DNA of 64,000 bases, taken from positions 26,205,154-26,269,153 of the forward strand of contig JASDDO010000028.1 in the NCBI GenBank assembly GCA_030015575.1, given 5' to 3'. A program made the translations under genes and the position numbers. This DNA is from Agapanthus africanus. Taxonomy: Eukaryota > Streptophyta > Magnoliopsida > Asparagales > Amaryllidaceae. Below the pieces are notes generated by a model. It made no database searches. It saw only the letters and a program-made list of their open reading frames with translations, and was not told the DNA's origin. Below, piece after piece: positions 53,201 through 64,000 of this stretch. The stretch's first letter is position 1, and each line of letters starts with the position of its first letter.

Positions 53201-55393
53201 TGTAGGGTTCCCTAGGGCGGCAGCAAGGTTTTGGGAGGCATCGTCCATGCCAATTTCAAAAAATTTCCATACCAAAGAACCCTAACCTAGAATCTTAACT
53301 AGAGAATTAAACAATACAACATGCAAACAGCTTTACATACAAAGTGAACAAGGAATACAACCTTTGTTGACCGGTCCTTCACTTCAATAGCTCCGTGTAG
53401 TAGTCCCTTCGCTCCATGTAGTAAACTCTCGGACTCTAGAAAGGCTCCACAAGATGAACGGAACAAGCTTGCTTGAAGTCTTCGAGGCCGAAGATGATCA
53501 ATGTCGAGGAGACACCAACTCAAGCTACCTCTTCACTAATATGGAATTAGTGAAGAAAACACCCTAAACTAAATGGCTAGTATAGTGGAGGATGATGAAG
53601 TAGGAATTTTGCTCACTTTAGTTTTACTTTTCTCACAATATTTCTTCACCTTTTTAAAAAGCTAGAAAGCTTTCACATGAGAAAGAAGAAGATGAAGTGG
53701 AGATGAGAATGAAACTCATGATGTGAGAATAGAAATCATGGGTGAGTTAGTGTCATACACTAACTCATGTAGAGAATAAACCATGGCTAACAATAATGGT
53801 TAGGTTAATAAATATCTACAAGTAAAACAAAATTAATGGACTTGTTCAATGGTTCCACAAGCTTCTACAAGCTTGAACCATGTGACTAATTTCCAACAAA
53901 TTTTGATTAACTTTAAATAAATAAAACCTAACATTAACATAAGCATGGTGTGAGTCTCTTACACCCATGTAGCATGTGGTATCAAGCATGACACAAAATA
54001 ATGTACATTAATATATATCACATATATACTAAGTGTACACAAGTGAAAAAAAGAAATGTTTAAGTGAGCAAATATTAGTTAATGTAAATTAATATATCAC
54101 ATATATAATTATATATTAAATTATTAAATCAACACTTGATTTAATAATCCGGCTATATCACATACAACCGACTAATAGAAAATGTATCAACTAATCGAAT
54201 CAACACTTGATCCGATAACCCGGCTATATCTCATATAACCGACCAATATCACATATCGCGAGAATAGAATACGGTATCACATATACGTATTAATCTTGGT
54301 CCCGCACATATCACATATGTGCTCCTACTTCATTTCGCTTGAGCCAAGAAACATCTGTGTAGGACTCTAAAGACACGTCAATACGCCGGCAGTAGGTGGT
54401 GATCATATCAGTCACCCACAAGCCGCAAGCGGTCTGCTAAACGTAACGGCCACCCGGGTATTGAGCGATCACAAGATCAACAAGCAAGCCTGCTCATTCT
54501 CCTGCGAATCCAATCAAGTAACACTACCGTACAGTCTGGTCTCTTCGTCAGATATGTCGCATATTACAGCCTGGGGGTGGTAATCGTCAGACCCCAATAG
54601 CCTGATAAGTCATGCCGATGCAAGGTCCATAACGGTTCGAGAAACTACTGATAATACTTACCAGTAGATCTCAGCAACCCTGGCCAGGGATTTCCTGTTA
54701 TGGCCAATCAAGCATAGCGCAACATCAACCCCCAATACCGGGAGAGACGAATCCCCTCCTATCGCTCATTGCCTCCATGCGACTCGGGATTGTACCCAAA
54801 AACCACCGTTTTGCACGATCTCTTGAACGTGGTAAGGTGGAAATCAAAGCATAGTGGGAATCACACAAGACTCTATGACGATCTCGGTTCGACAGACTAA
54901 CCTGTACAAGTGTCACCAGAGAACTGCTATCTGACGATAGGTATAATACCATCTAGGAGTTCTCGGCGAGTCCGTTCAGTGTACCCAGTCTCCACTGAGC
55001 ACCTGTATACCTTCTCTGATGTCAAACACCAATGGATATGGGATCATCAATCACCCATCATATGGGTCAAGAAGCGCATACGCTAGTCTACTCTGGAGTA
55101 TCGATACCCTGTCTCGATACTCCCACAACTAGGAACAATTGAAGGATGTACTTACCGACTACCTCAGCCCCACTAGTATGATCTACATCATAATCATGGT
55201 AGTCAAGTACTCATCCTAAGGGCTTTAACAACATGTAATAGAGAGACAATAAGTGTACATGTTAAGATAAAGAGCAACCAGATAGCATACGATCATGTCG
55301 AGCAAGAAAGTCCTCCCTATATATGTCCAAGCATCCACTACAATATACATCACGTGTACAGTAATGGCCTCTAGGGCATACTTATAACTAACA
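53201..55393 (-). mobile_element. 3' LTR of the inner copia element
   Basis: 2,193 bp. In plus coordinates it runs from TGTAGGGTTCCC to TTATAACTAACA. It is followed by the C-rich complement of the polypurine tract, ATCTCCCACTT (55394-55404). Confidence 0.92.
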
Positions 55394-58300
55394 ATCTCCC
55401 ACTTGCACTAAGGCCATTTGTTGCAGTATCTCATACTCAACGTCCAATAGAAGTCTCTCTAGGGAAAGGTCTTTGTGAGTGGATCCGCCGTGTTATCCTT
55501 CGCGTCAACTCTCCTAACCTCGATCCCTTGGAGATCAACCATCTTCTTGATCAGGTGATACTTGCCTCAGAATATATCTGGAACGCTGATGGAACCGGTA
55601 TTCCTAGGCCAAAGCCACAACTCCATTTGTTGTCACAATAACAGTTATTGGACGCTCAATGGTAGAAACCATGTTCATCTCATGAACAAGAAATTCCCAG
55701 ACAGCCACTTTGGCAGCATCGTGTGTAGCGATGTATTCTGCCTTTATCGTCTAGTATACCACGGTATCTAGTTTGGAACTCTTCCAACATACCGTCCCTC
55801 CACTAAGGGTAAAGACAAAGCCTGTGACTGACTTTCAGTCGACCTTATCACTCTGGAAGTTCGAATTGGTAAAGGACTCCCACTGGAGTTCACCGTTACC
55901 AAAACCCCAAGAACATATCTTTAGTGCTTCTCAAGTACTTAAGAATGTCCTACACAGTTGTCCAGTAATTATCCCAAGATCCGATTGATTCCTGATCACT
56001 ACACCTAGTGAGTTAGCTACATCTGGTCTGGTACATAACATCATATACATGATAGAGCCTACTGCCGAAGCATAGGGTATCCCTTGCATGCGAGCTCTCT
56101 CTAAATCAGTCTCAGAAGACATCTTTTTGGAGAGAGTGATTCCTGAGTAAGTGGGCGAACCACCATGCTTAGAATCCTCCATACTAAACCCCTTTAGTAT
56201 AGTGTTAATGTACCTGGATTTGGGACACTCCCAACATCCACTTAGATCTAACACCATAGATCATAATCTACAAGATGTAGTAGGTATCATCCAGATCTTC
56301 CATGGAGAATCCTCGTGATAAGAGGAGCTTGACCGAGTGTAGCATAGGAAACCATTTCCTATCAAGAGTATTTTATCTACGTACAATATGTGGAGGACAA
56401 CCTTACTCTCTACAACCTTCTTGTATATACAAGGTCCATCTACTTTTTGATGAAGTCAAACTCTTTGATTGCCACATCAAAACAAATGTTCCAACACCGC
56501 GATACGTGCTTTAATCCTGATGGACTTAAGCATAGCCACTGGAGAAAAGGTTTCATCATAAACCACACTTGGTTATTGACAATAGCCTTTTACTACAAGT
56601 CTAGCTTTGAAAGTCTCAACTTTTCCATCTACACCAAGAATCTTCTCAAGATCCATTTGCTCCCAATGGGTTTTACCCCTTCAGGTGCAACATTCAAAGT
56701 CATACTTTGTTGGTGTACATGGATTCCATCTTTGATTGCATAGCATCCAGCCATTTCACAGAGTCCCCACTCATGATGGCCTGCGTGAACCTGGTTGGGT
56801 CATCATCTACCATAATGCAAACCTCGCTCCCACCGTCACCGAGAAAACCGTAGTATCTCTCAGGTGGATATGAAACCCTACCATATTTGCGGAGAGGCTG
56901 AGGTTCGTTGGAGACTATCGAATCCTTTGGTTTCACCAAATCGCATGCTGTTGGTTTGTCCAGTTGAAACTCCTTCCAGTTCTACCTCATGACCATAAAT
57001 TTCTTCACAAGAAATTCCTTTTTTAAAAAAGTGGCATGCTGAGAAACAAAATACCTTTTTCTCCTTATTGTGGTAGAAGATATACCCTCGCAAATGTTTG
57101 GGATATCCAACAAACTTACAGTGAGCTTGCCTCGAGCTTGTCTGGATTCCGCCTTTTAACATAGACCGGACAACCCCATATCCTAACTCATTTAAGACAT
57201 GGTCTCTTCCCATACCATATCTCATATGGAGTGGTAGGCAATGATTTGGTTGGAACCCCATGCAGCTTCTCAAGTGCATAACACCAAAAGGAAACAGGTG
57301 ACTCAGCAGTACTCATCATAGAGCGCACCATATCTTATTGGGTGCGATACCTCCACCCCGATACACCGTTGTGCTGTGGTGTACTCGAAGGAGTAAGCTG
57401 AAAGAGAATCTCATTCTCCGTTTAGAAAATCTAGGAACTCCATGCCCAAGTATTCCCTTCTCCGATCACATCGAAGGACTTTAATACTTCTACCCATCTG
57501 GTTCTTAATCTTCAAGCTTATATTCCTTGAATTTCTCAGAAACTTCAGACTTGTGTTTCAACAAGAACACGTGTCCGAATCTTGAGAGACCGTCGATGAA
57601 TGTAATGAAGTACAAAGAACCAACCTTGGAATTTTTAGACATAGGACCGTATACATCATCATGTATCTGTCCCAAGAGTTCACTAACTATTTCTCCGTTT
57701 CCAATAAATAGAGTAATGGTCATTTTACCTTTGCGACAAGACTGGCAAGTATCATAAGATGAAAATTCGAACAGATTCTTATATTCATCTTTATATAACT
57801 TAGCTGGTCGTGTCGCATTGATATGACCTAGTCTACAATACCATAAGAAGAATTCGTTCATTTATGAACTATTCCTCTTGTGTGTGTTCTGCATACTTTG
57901 AACTGTGGTTTGATTTAGAACGTATATTCTATTACATAACGTGCCTGATCCAATCAACTCTTGATTCGGGAAAATGTTCAAAACATTATCATCCAATACA
58001 AAATTATATCCTTCTTTAACTGAATAAAGAAAATGATGTAATGTTGTATATCAGGTTCGGAATGTAATAACATCTATTCAAAATCAATGTATTTACCACT
58101 TGGTAATACAAGGTAATATTTGCCAACTAACTTGGCTGCAACAATTGCACCATTCTCTACACTTAGATACATATCACCCAATCTCAGTTCTCTACCTTTC
58201 AGTAGCCCATGTAACTCTTACATATATGGGATCCTTATCCGGTATCTCATACCTTAAGACGTAGAGGATACTGAGAAACAGTTCTCAGTAACGAACACAC

Positions 58301-58490
58301 CCGAAGAATATGCATCAACATGCTTTTTCTTCGAATGGGCGGCATAGGAATCCAGATATTCCCCTATTTCCTGCTCGGACTTATAACAATTATAAGATAG
58401 AGCAGAACCAACGCTCCCTGCTCAGTATAATAAGCAGGTTCAGTCAATACATCCATATTATTATCTTGATTAAGGCGTGACATGGTCGTT
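55394..58490 (-). pseudogene. Inner copia pol region (protease linker, integrase, RT)
   Basis: In element order: a zinc-knuckle/protease-like stretch near 58250-58430 (SSGVFVTENCFSVSSTS), the linker ELRLGDMYLSVENGAIVAAK at about 58150-58200, the gag-pre-integrase domain and integrase start at 57505-57861 (FLWYCRLGHINATRPAKLYK, YDTCQSCRKGKMT), and the C-terminal integrase part (YGRVSYPPERYYGFL). Last is RT, with SRYINTILKGFSMEDSKHGG and IPYASAVGSIMYMMLCTRPD at 55931-56257. The homologue in the window is 10459-13006. It is decayed throughout. Confidence 0.82.
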
Positions 58491-61400
58491 ACCAGGAGAA
58501 AGAGAGAAGAAAACACTTTGCGTATGCTCTTGCAAGATCAGATTGGTTATTATTTTATCTAATCAGGATGGCTCCCATTGTTTTTATCAAATCTTCCTTC
58601 AAACCCTAAAAGGTAAGACTAGCCGGGATTAATTACACCCTACAAGTTCACCAATCTTTCGGCCAGGCCAGTGTCGGTACTTTGAGAGAAGTTCCCCGTG
58701 CTTTCGCACGGACCTAATTAAAATAAACCTCGTTTTCCCAGGGGCATAACCCTGTTAACACCTTTCTAGACACCTACTTGATCGGCTAATTATAATGTGT
58801 AAAACTCTCCCAGGAGTAACTCTTACTCGCAGTGGGTATCGGGATCCAACTATCTCATAGAAGGTATGCAATCTCATTGCAAATTTCAACTCTTGAAATT
58901 CCCGATAATATTCTGCCCCTAGCAACTTATGACCTTGGCTAAGGTCAACAAATTATAAGCGCTAGCCAAGTTCAACCCGTCATTTCTTGATTGAATTAAA
59001 CCCACCCGTACGACCCTTGGCTAAGGTCAACAAAGCCGTACGACTACCCTAACTCAATCGCATCATATGCTTGTAGATAAGCACTAATTAGCTACCGCAC
59101 ACTACGCCTTGGTTAAGGTCAATAAACGCAGCACGAATACTAAAAATTACTTATCTGAAATAACGGAGGGCTACGACAGGTTTTTAAGAAAACCTTTTGC
59201 GTAATGAACTTGATATCGTTGTAGAATCGAGTGATTTTGAAAAGGAGTGTTTTTGAGGCTTTTACTAGTTTTGCTAAAGAGGTCACTCCCGATGAAAGGA
59301 TCTCGGCTCTTTCCTCATCGAATGAGGTGCAGGATATTTCACAAATACCACTATGCAAAGCATGAACTAAAAAAGCAATCAAAAGATAAACCGAGTGGGT
59401 TGTAGCATCTGCCAGTTTCGTTAAAGAGGTCACTCCCGGTGAAGGGATCTCGGCTCTTTCCTTATCGAATAAGGTGCTGGATATTCTATAAGGAATACCG
59501 CTATGCAAAGCAAGAACTAGAGCTACCAGTTTTTAAAATAAGTTTCTACAACATTTTTAGGTTTCTTTTATTTCATTAATCTCATCAATGAAGTCCCATC
59601 AAATTATGCTTCCTAAGCATCACAGAAGAAACAAAAGCAGCAATATTTATTATATATCATATATATAATATAAGCATTCGTCTCAGAATATCAAGTGATC
59701 ACATCACAGAATATCGGCAGCAGAAGAACACATATGAAATAATGGATATACTAGGAATTCCGTGTTTTATTTAAGCCAATAAAAAGCGCAGATTCCACGG
59801 TCGTGATGAATAGCCAAACCCACATCCCTAGACCCCTACGAGAGCGGCAAGCAAACTTACCAATTCTAGAGTTAGGAGACCCGGTCTCGACTCCTCGAGA
59901 TAGTCTCCCACTGGACCCTAGAACCCGGCTACTTATGCTCTCCTCCTTGGGTCTATCCTAATGCGGAAAAGTAAATAATATACATCAATGGTGACATCAT
60001 CCTCAACCCGGAAGTGCCCTCATAAAAGAATATTACATACAAGTTTTTACATGAATGAAAATGAAAAACTCTCATCTCACATAAAAACCTCCGGCTATTC
60101 AAAACACGACGATCCAATATAACATATCACAGCAACACATAACATCACATGTCATCAACGTAAGTAAATATGCGTATCCCAATTGTCGTTAACGTATAGC
60201 AACGAAACCGGTGATACACCACATATTACACTTACGGTCGCAGAAAAGAAAGTGAAAAACTACAACAATTGGAATCCGCAACCACCTTAGACATCATAAA
60301 CCCAATGTATCATATACTTTGGATTTCATGCCTAACCAAATGAATTTCTTAGACATCACATGCCTAACAATTATAAACCCCGCATTTTAGTCTCGATATT
60401 GAAAAAACTTTTCAATAACCAGTCGGGTAATTCAACAAGATTCCCGATAACTTGATTGAATGCTCGTCGGAAATTTTAGTAGACGGCCGCACCCCTGATG
60501 CCGTCGACGAAGTGCACTTAGGCGGAACACCGCAGTCGCAAGCACCCGAACGGATGCTTTTGGCAACGGGGTTCTCCTACAGTCACTTGGTCGGGGCTAT
60601 GGGGCGTGGATATCTAGTAAGCTTACTCGGCGAGTATCTGCGTACGCTGCGTAATTGCGACGGACTTTTGATCCACATCAAAATTCCGTGGCAACCGATC
60701 AAATCATACTAAACTGCTAGATTTATAAAATTCAAATTAGTTATCACATAACTAATTATATGGATTCCAAATATTTTATCACAATCACAGATAGCTAGAC
60801 GATATTAAACTTTTCGATCGAATAAACAAACACCCAAAATTTCCCAAAGAGCTCAACACTTGAGCGGAGTTTAAAAAGTATCCAGAACATGCCACAACAC
60901 CTATGGACCAACCGTAAAAGGGTCAACCCTTACCTCACCTATGGCGCCACGGAACTACCACAAATTCTAGGTTTTGGTGGCTGTTCCGAAGGTCACAGAA
61001 TCGAGTTAGGGTTTCGTTCTTCTAGAAGGTCCATAGAAAACACCTGCACGATTTTCTGAAGATTTCAAACTTGGAAAAAATCAAACTCTTGGAAAATTTC
61101 CAGCGAGGGAAAAATTGGGTTATTGATATCCGTTCGAACTTTTTAATGTCGTCTAAATAACCCAAATAGATGTTAGAATTATGATTACGAAACACTCCGA
61201 ATTGCCTTTACAGAAAATTAACATCTCATACAATTTCAGCAAAAATTAGCAACACCTGAAACACCAAAACCCAAAGACTGGAACACCCTAAAAAATTGAA
61301 CCCTGAAACCCACTACAAAACCGAGCAGGCCGGTTTTAATAGCAATGTGGCTGGCCAAAATCCGGCGAGAGGGGTTGAATTTTCTACTGTGTTCATGTTA

Positions 61401-61540
61401 CATCTCCTACAATATTTTGCAATTGCTTAAAAAATATTTAGAGGACTTAAAAAATTCGATAGAAACTAGAGATTGGTGTTGCAAGTTTCGGAGTAGTTTC
61501 GGTTTCGTAATCTAACAAATATCGTCTAATTCTCTAGCTT
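58491..61540 (-). other. Long non-coding leader (or unrecognised insertion) of the inner copia element
   Basis: Next to the primer site it looks like a normal leader. Farther in are three copies of a CTTGGCTAAGGTCAACAAA-like motif (58933, 59015, 59107), the first of them the hairpin GACCTT-GGCT-AAGGTC. A unit of about 105 bp is duplicated at 59260-59375 and 59410-59525. A GC-rich patch lies at 60455-60705, unlike its surroundings. No gag domain is found. I could not find LTR-type ends that would prove a further insertion. Confidence 0.5.
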
Positions 61541-61541
61541 G

Positions 61542-61553
61542 ACTCTGATACCA
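61542..61553 (-). other. Primer-binding site of the inner copia element (initiator tRNA-Met)
   Basis: The minus strand reads TGGTATCAGAGT, the standard plant copia primer site. Confidence 0.9.
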
Positions 61554-61554
61554 C

Positions 61555-63738
61555 TGCAGGATTCCCTGGGGTGGCAGCAAGGTTTCGGGAGGCATCGTCC
61601 ATGCCAATTTAAAAAATTTGCCGTACCAAAAAACCCTAACCTAGAATCTTAACTAGAGAATTAAACAATACAGCATGCAAACAACTTTACATACAAAGTG
61701 AACAAGAAATACAATCTTTGTAGACCGGTCCTTCACTTCAATAGCCCCATGTACCCTTCGCTCTAAGTAGTAAACTCCCAGACTCTAGAAAGGCTCCACA
61801 AGATGAACGGAACAAGCTTGCTTGAAGTCTTCAAGGCCGAAAATGATCTACGTCGAGGAGATACCAACTCAAGCTACCTCTTCACTAATATGGAATTAGT
61901 GAAGCAAACACCCTAAACTAAATGGCTAGTATAGTATAGGATGATGAAGTAGGAATTTTGCTCACTTTAGTTTTACTTTTCTCACAATATTTCTTCACCT
62001 TTTTAAAAAGCTAGAAAGCTTTGACATGAGGAAGAAGAAGATGAAGTGGAGATGAGAATGAAACTCATGATGTGAGAATAGCAACCATGGGTGAGTTAGT
62101 GTAATACACTAACTCATGTAGAGAATAAACCATGGCTAACAATAATGGTTAGGTTAATAAATATCTACAAGTAAAACAAAATTAGTGGACTTGGTCAATA
62201 GTTCCACAAGCTTCTACAAGTTTGAACCATGTGACTAATTTCTAACAAATTTTGATTAATTTTAAATAAATAAAACCTAACATTAACATAAGCATGGTGT
62301 GAGTCTCATATACCCATGTAGCATGTGGCATCAAGCATGACACAAAATAATGTACATTAACATATATCACATATATACTAAGTGTACACAAGTGAGAAAA
62401 AGAAATGTTTAAGTGAGAAAATATTAGTTAATGTAAATTAATATATCACATATATAATTATACATTAAATTATTAAATCAACACTTGATTTAATAATCCG
62501 GCTATATCACATACAACCGACTAATAGAAAATGTATCAACTTATCGAATCAACACTTAATCCGATAACCCGACTATATCTCATATAACTGATCGATATCA
62601 CATATCGCGAGAATAGAATACGGTATCACATACGCGTATTAATCTCGGTCCCGCACATATCACATATGTGCTCCTACTTCGTTTCGCTTGAGCGAGGAAA
62701 CCTCTGTGTTGGACTCTAAAGACTCATCAATACGCCGGCAGTAGGTGGTGATCATATCAGTCACTCATAAGCTGCAAGCGGTCTGCTAAACGTAACGGCC
62801 ACCCGGGTATTGAGCGATCAGAAGATCAACAAGCAAGCCTGCTCATTCTCCTGTGAATCCAATCAAGTGACACTGCCGTACAGTCCGGTCTTTTCGTCAG
62901 ATATGTCACATATCACAGCCTCGGGGTGGTAATAGTCAGACCCCAATAGCCTGATAAGTCATGCCGATGCAAGGTCCACAACGGTTCGAGAAACTACTAA
63001 TAACACTTACCAGTAGATCTCAGCAACCATGGCCAGGAATTTCCTGTTATGGCCAATCAAGCATAGCGCAACATCAATCCCCAATACCGGGAGAGAAGAA
63101 TCCCCTCCTATCACTCATTGCCTCCATGTGACTCGGGACTGTACCCAAAAACCACCGTTTTGCACGATCTCTTGAACGTGGTAAGGTGGAAATCAAAGCA
63201 TAGTGGGAATCACACAAGACTCTATGACGATCTCGGTTCGACAGACTAACCTGTACAAGTGTCACCAGAGAACTGCTATCTGACGATAGGTATAATACCA
63301 TCTAGGAGTTCTCGGCGAGTCCGTTCAGTGTACCCAGTCTCCACTGAGCACATGTATACCTTCTATGATGTCAAACACCAATGGATATGGGATCATCCAT
63401 CGCTCATCATATGGGTCAAGAAGCGCATACGCTAGTCTACTCTGGAGTATCGATTCCCTGTCTCGATACTCCCACGATCAGGAACAATTGAAGGATGTAC
63501 TTACTGACTACCTCAGCCCCACTAGTATGATCTGCATCATAATCCTGGTAGTCAAGTACTCATCCTGAGGGCTTTATCAACATATAATAGAGAGACAATA
63601 AGTGTACATGTTAAGATAAAGAGCAACCAGATAGCATACTATCATGTCGAGTAAGAAAATCCTCTCTATATATGTCCAAGCATCCACTACAATATACATC
63701 ACATGTACAGTAATGGCCTCTAGGGCATATAACTAACA
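61555..63738 (-). mobile_element. 5' LTR of the inner copia element
   Basis: 2,184-bp partner of 53201-55393. In plus coordinates it starts TGCAGGATTCCC and ends ATATAACTAACA. Confidence 0.92.
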
Positions 63739-63743
63739 ATAAA

Positions 63744-64000
63744 CTGATAAGTGTTATCAGTTGTTTCTATTGTGGTTACAGGTTACTGATTGGCAATGAC
63801 TTATCAGTTATTGGAGGTCTGATGGATACCACCCTCCAGAATTGATATGAGACACTCTCAGACGAAGAGACCGAACTGTATGGAGACTGTCACTTTTATG
63901 CTCTGTTGGATTTCGGACAAACTAGCTTGTTGATCTTCCTATTCGTTCAATACCTGGGTATCCGTTATGTGCAGCTAGTACCGCTGACGTGCTTAGGTGT
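63744..64000 (+). mobile_element. Outer copia 3' LTR, continued to the window edge
   Basis: Resumes the LTR cut at 53200. Blocks such as AAGAGACCGAACTGTATGGA and ATACCTGGGTATCCGTTA match the inner copia LTRs in reverse orientation (for example 54460 and 54530). The end lies outside the window. Confidence 0.85.

Larger units (their letters stand above)
53201..63738 (-). mobile_element. Inner Angela-like Ty1/copia element
   Basis: The two LTRs (53201-55393 and 61555-63738) begin TGTTAGTTATA in element orientation. A perfect TSD ATAAA lies at 53196-53200 and 63739-63743. The primer-binding site TGGTATCAGAGT, complementary to initiator tRNA-Met as is usual in copia, is one base from the 5' LTR, and a polypurine tract (AAGTGGGAGAT) precedes the 3' LTR. 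Protease-linker, integrase and RT regions are recognisable. Gag is not. About 3 kb between primer site and pol has no recognisable coding sequence. The LTRs differ by about 4-5% by eye. It is decayed, with many breaks. Confidence 0.92.
491..64000 (+). mobile_element. Outer Angela-like Ty1/copia element, split by six insertions
   Basis: This is the host of the whole nest. Its pieces are 491-519, 3449-3546, 10459-13006, 23983-24083, 52213-53200 and 63744-64000. They run in order through protease, the gag-pre-integrase linker, integrase, RT, RNase H, polypurine tract and 3' LTR. Each junction carries a TSD, and reading continues across each insertion site (for example CCATTATT joins GATCCAAT at the 24083/52213 site). 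The 3' LTR begins TGTTAGATATGTATGCCC, close to Angela/BARE-type LTRs as I know them. The 5' LTR and gag lie outside the window and the right end runs past 64000. The coding region is decayed with many breaks. It must be older than everything inserted in it. Confidence 0.85.

Noticed and set aside
54725-54952. 75-aa minus-strand ORF, repeated at 63074-63301
   Set aside because: Pair of identical positions in the two LTRs of the inner copia; explained by LTR duplication.
60452-60712. 86-aa ORF as a captured host gene
   Set aside because: No recognisable domain and no introns or neighbours to support it. The GC-rich patch is reported as an oddity only.

Overview
The window looks like pericentromeric or other repeat-dense chromatin of a large flowering-plant genome. 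I see no host gene. Almost every base can be assigned to LTR retrotransposons of lineages known from angiosperms: Angela-like Ty1/copia, Athila-like and Tat-like Ty3/gypsy, and probably a Tekay/Del-type chromovirus. Element ends were fixed from terminal TG..CA bases, target-site duplications (TSDs), primer-binding sites and polypurine tracts read directly in the sequence.

Layout. One old plus-strand Angela-like copia element is the outermost host, and it is cut into pieces by at least six insertions. From left to right: the 3' part of a gypsy LTR (1-490); a minus-strand solo Tat LTR (520-3443, TSD GTGTG); a short plus-strand Athila-type element with no gag-pol but one 545-aa ORF (3547-10453, TSD TATCA); a minus-strand Athila element carrying gag, protease, RT, RNase H and integrase (13007-23977, inserted in the copia RNase H region, TSD AGACT/AGAAT); a solo gypsy LTR (24084-52207, TSD TTATT); and a minus-strand Angela-like copia element (53201-63738, TSD ATAAA) inside the 3' LTR of the outer copia. 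The solo gypsy LTR is itself split by a solo Angela-like LTR (24443-49761, TSD GATGG). That LTR is split in turn by a 22,987-bp Tat element (25895-48881, TSD AGCCT) with two 3,501-bp LTRs. The nest is therefore four levels deep. LTR-pair differences counted by eye (about 1% Tat, 2% short Athila, 4-5% long Athila and inner copia) agree with the nesting order.

The Tat element is the most unusual part. It carries a leader ORF with SVFDRL repeats, gag, protease, RT, two RNase H domains and integrase, with a zinc-knuckle module that recurs before RT. It then has about 6.6 kb of 3' non-coding DNA. This holds several tandem arrays and, on the opposite strand, two ORFs that are paralogues of each other, each below its own TATA-like box. 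Its LTRs and 3' region consist largely of short palindromes in which a fixed core is kept while the arms differ between copies and stay complementary. That covarying pattern, and the duplicated antisense genes, are the signals most worth following.

All elements are treated as fossils. The Tat element and the short Athila-type element look nearly whole; the others are clearly decayed.
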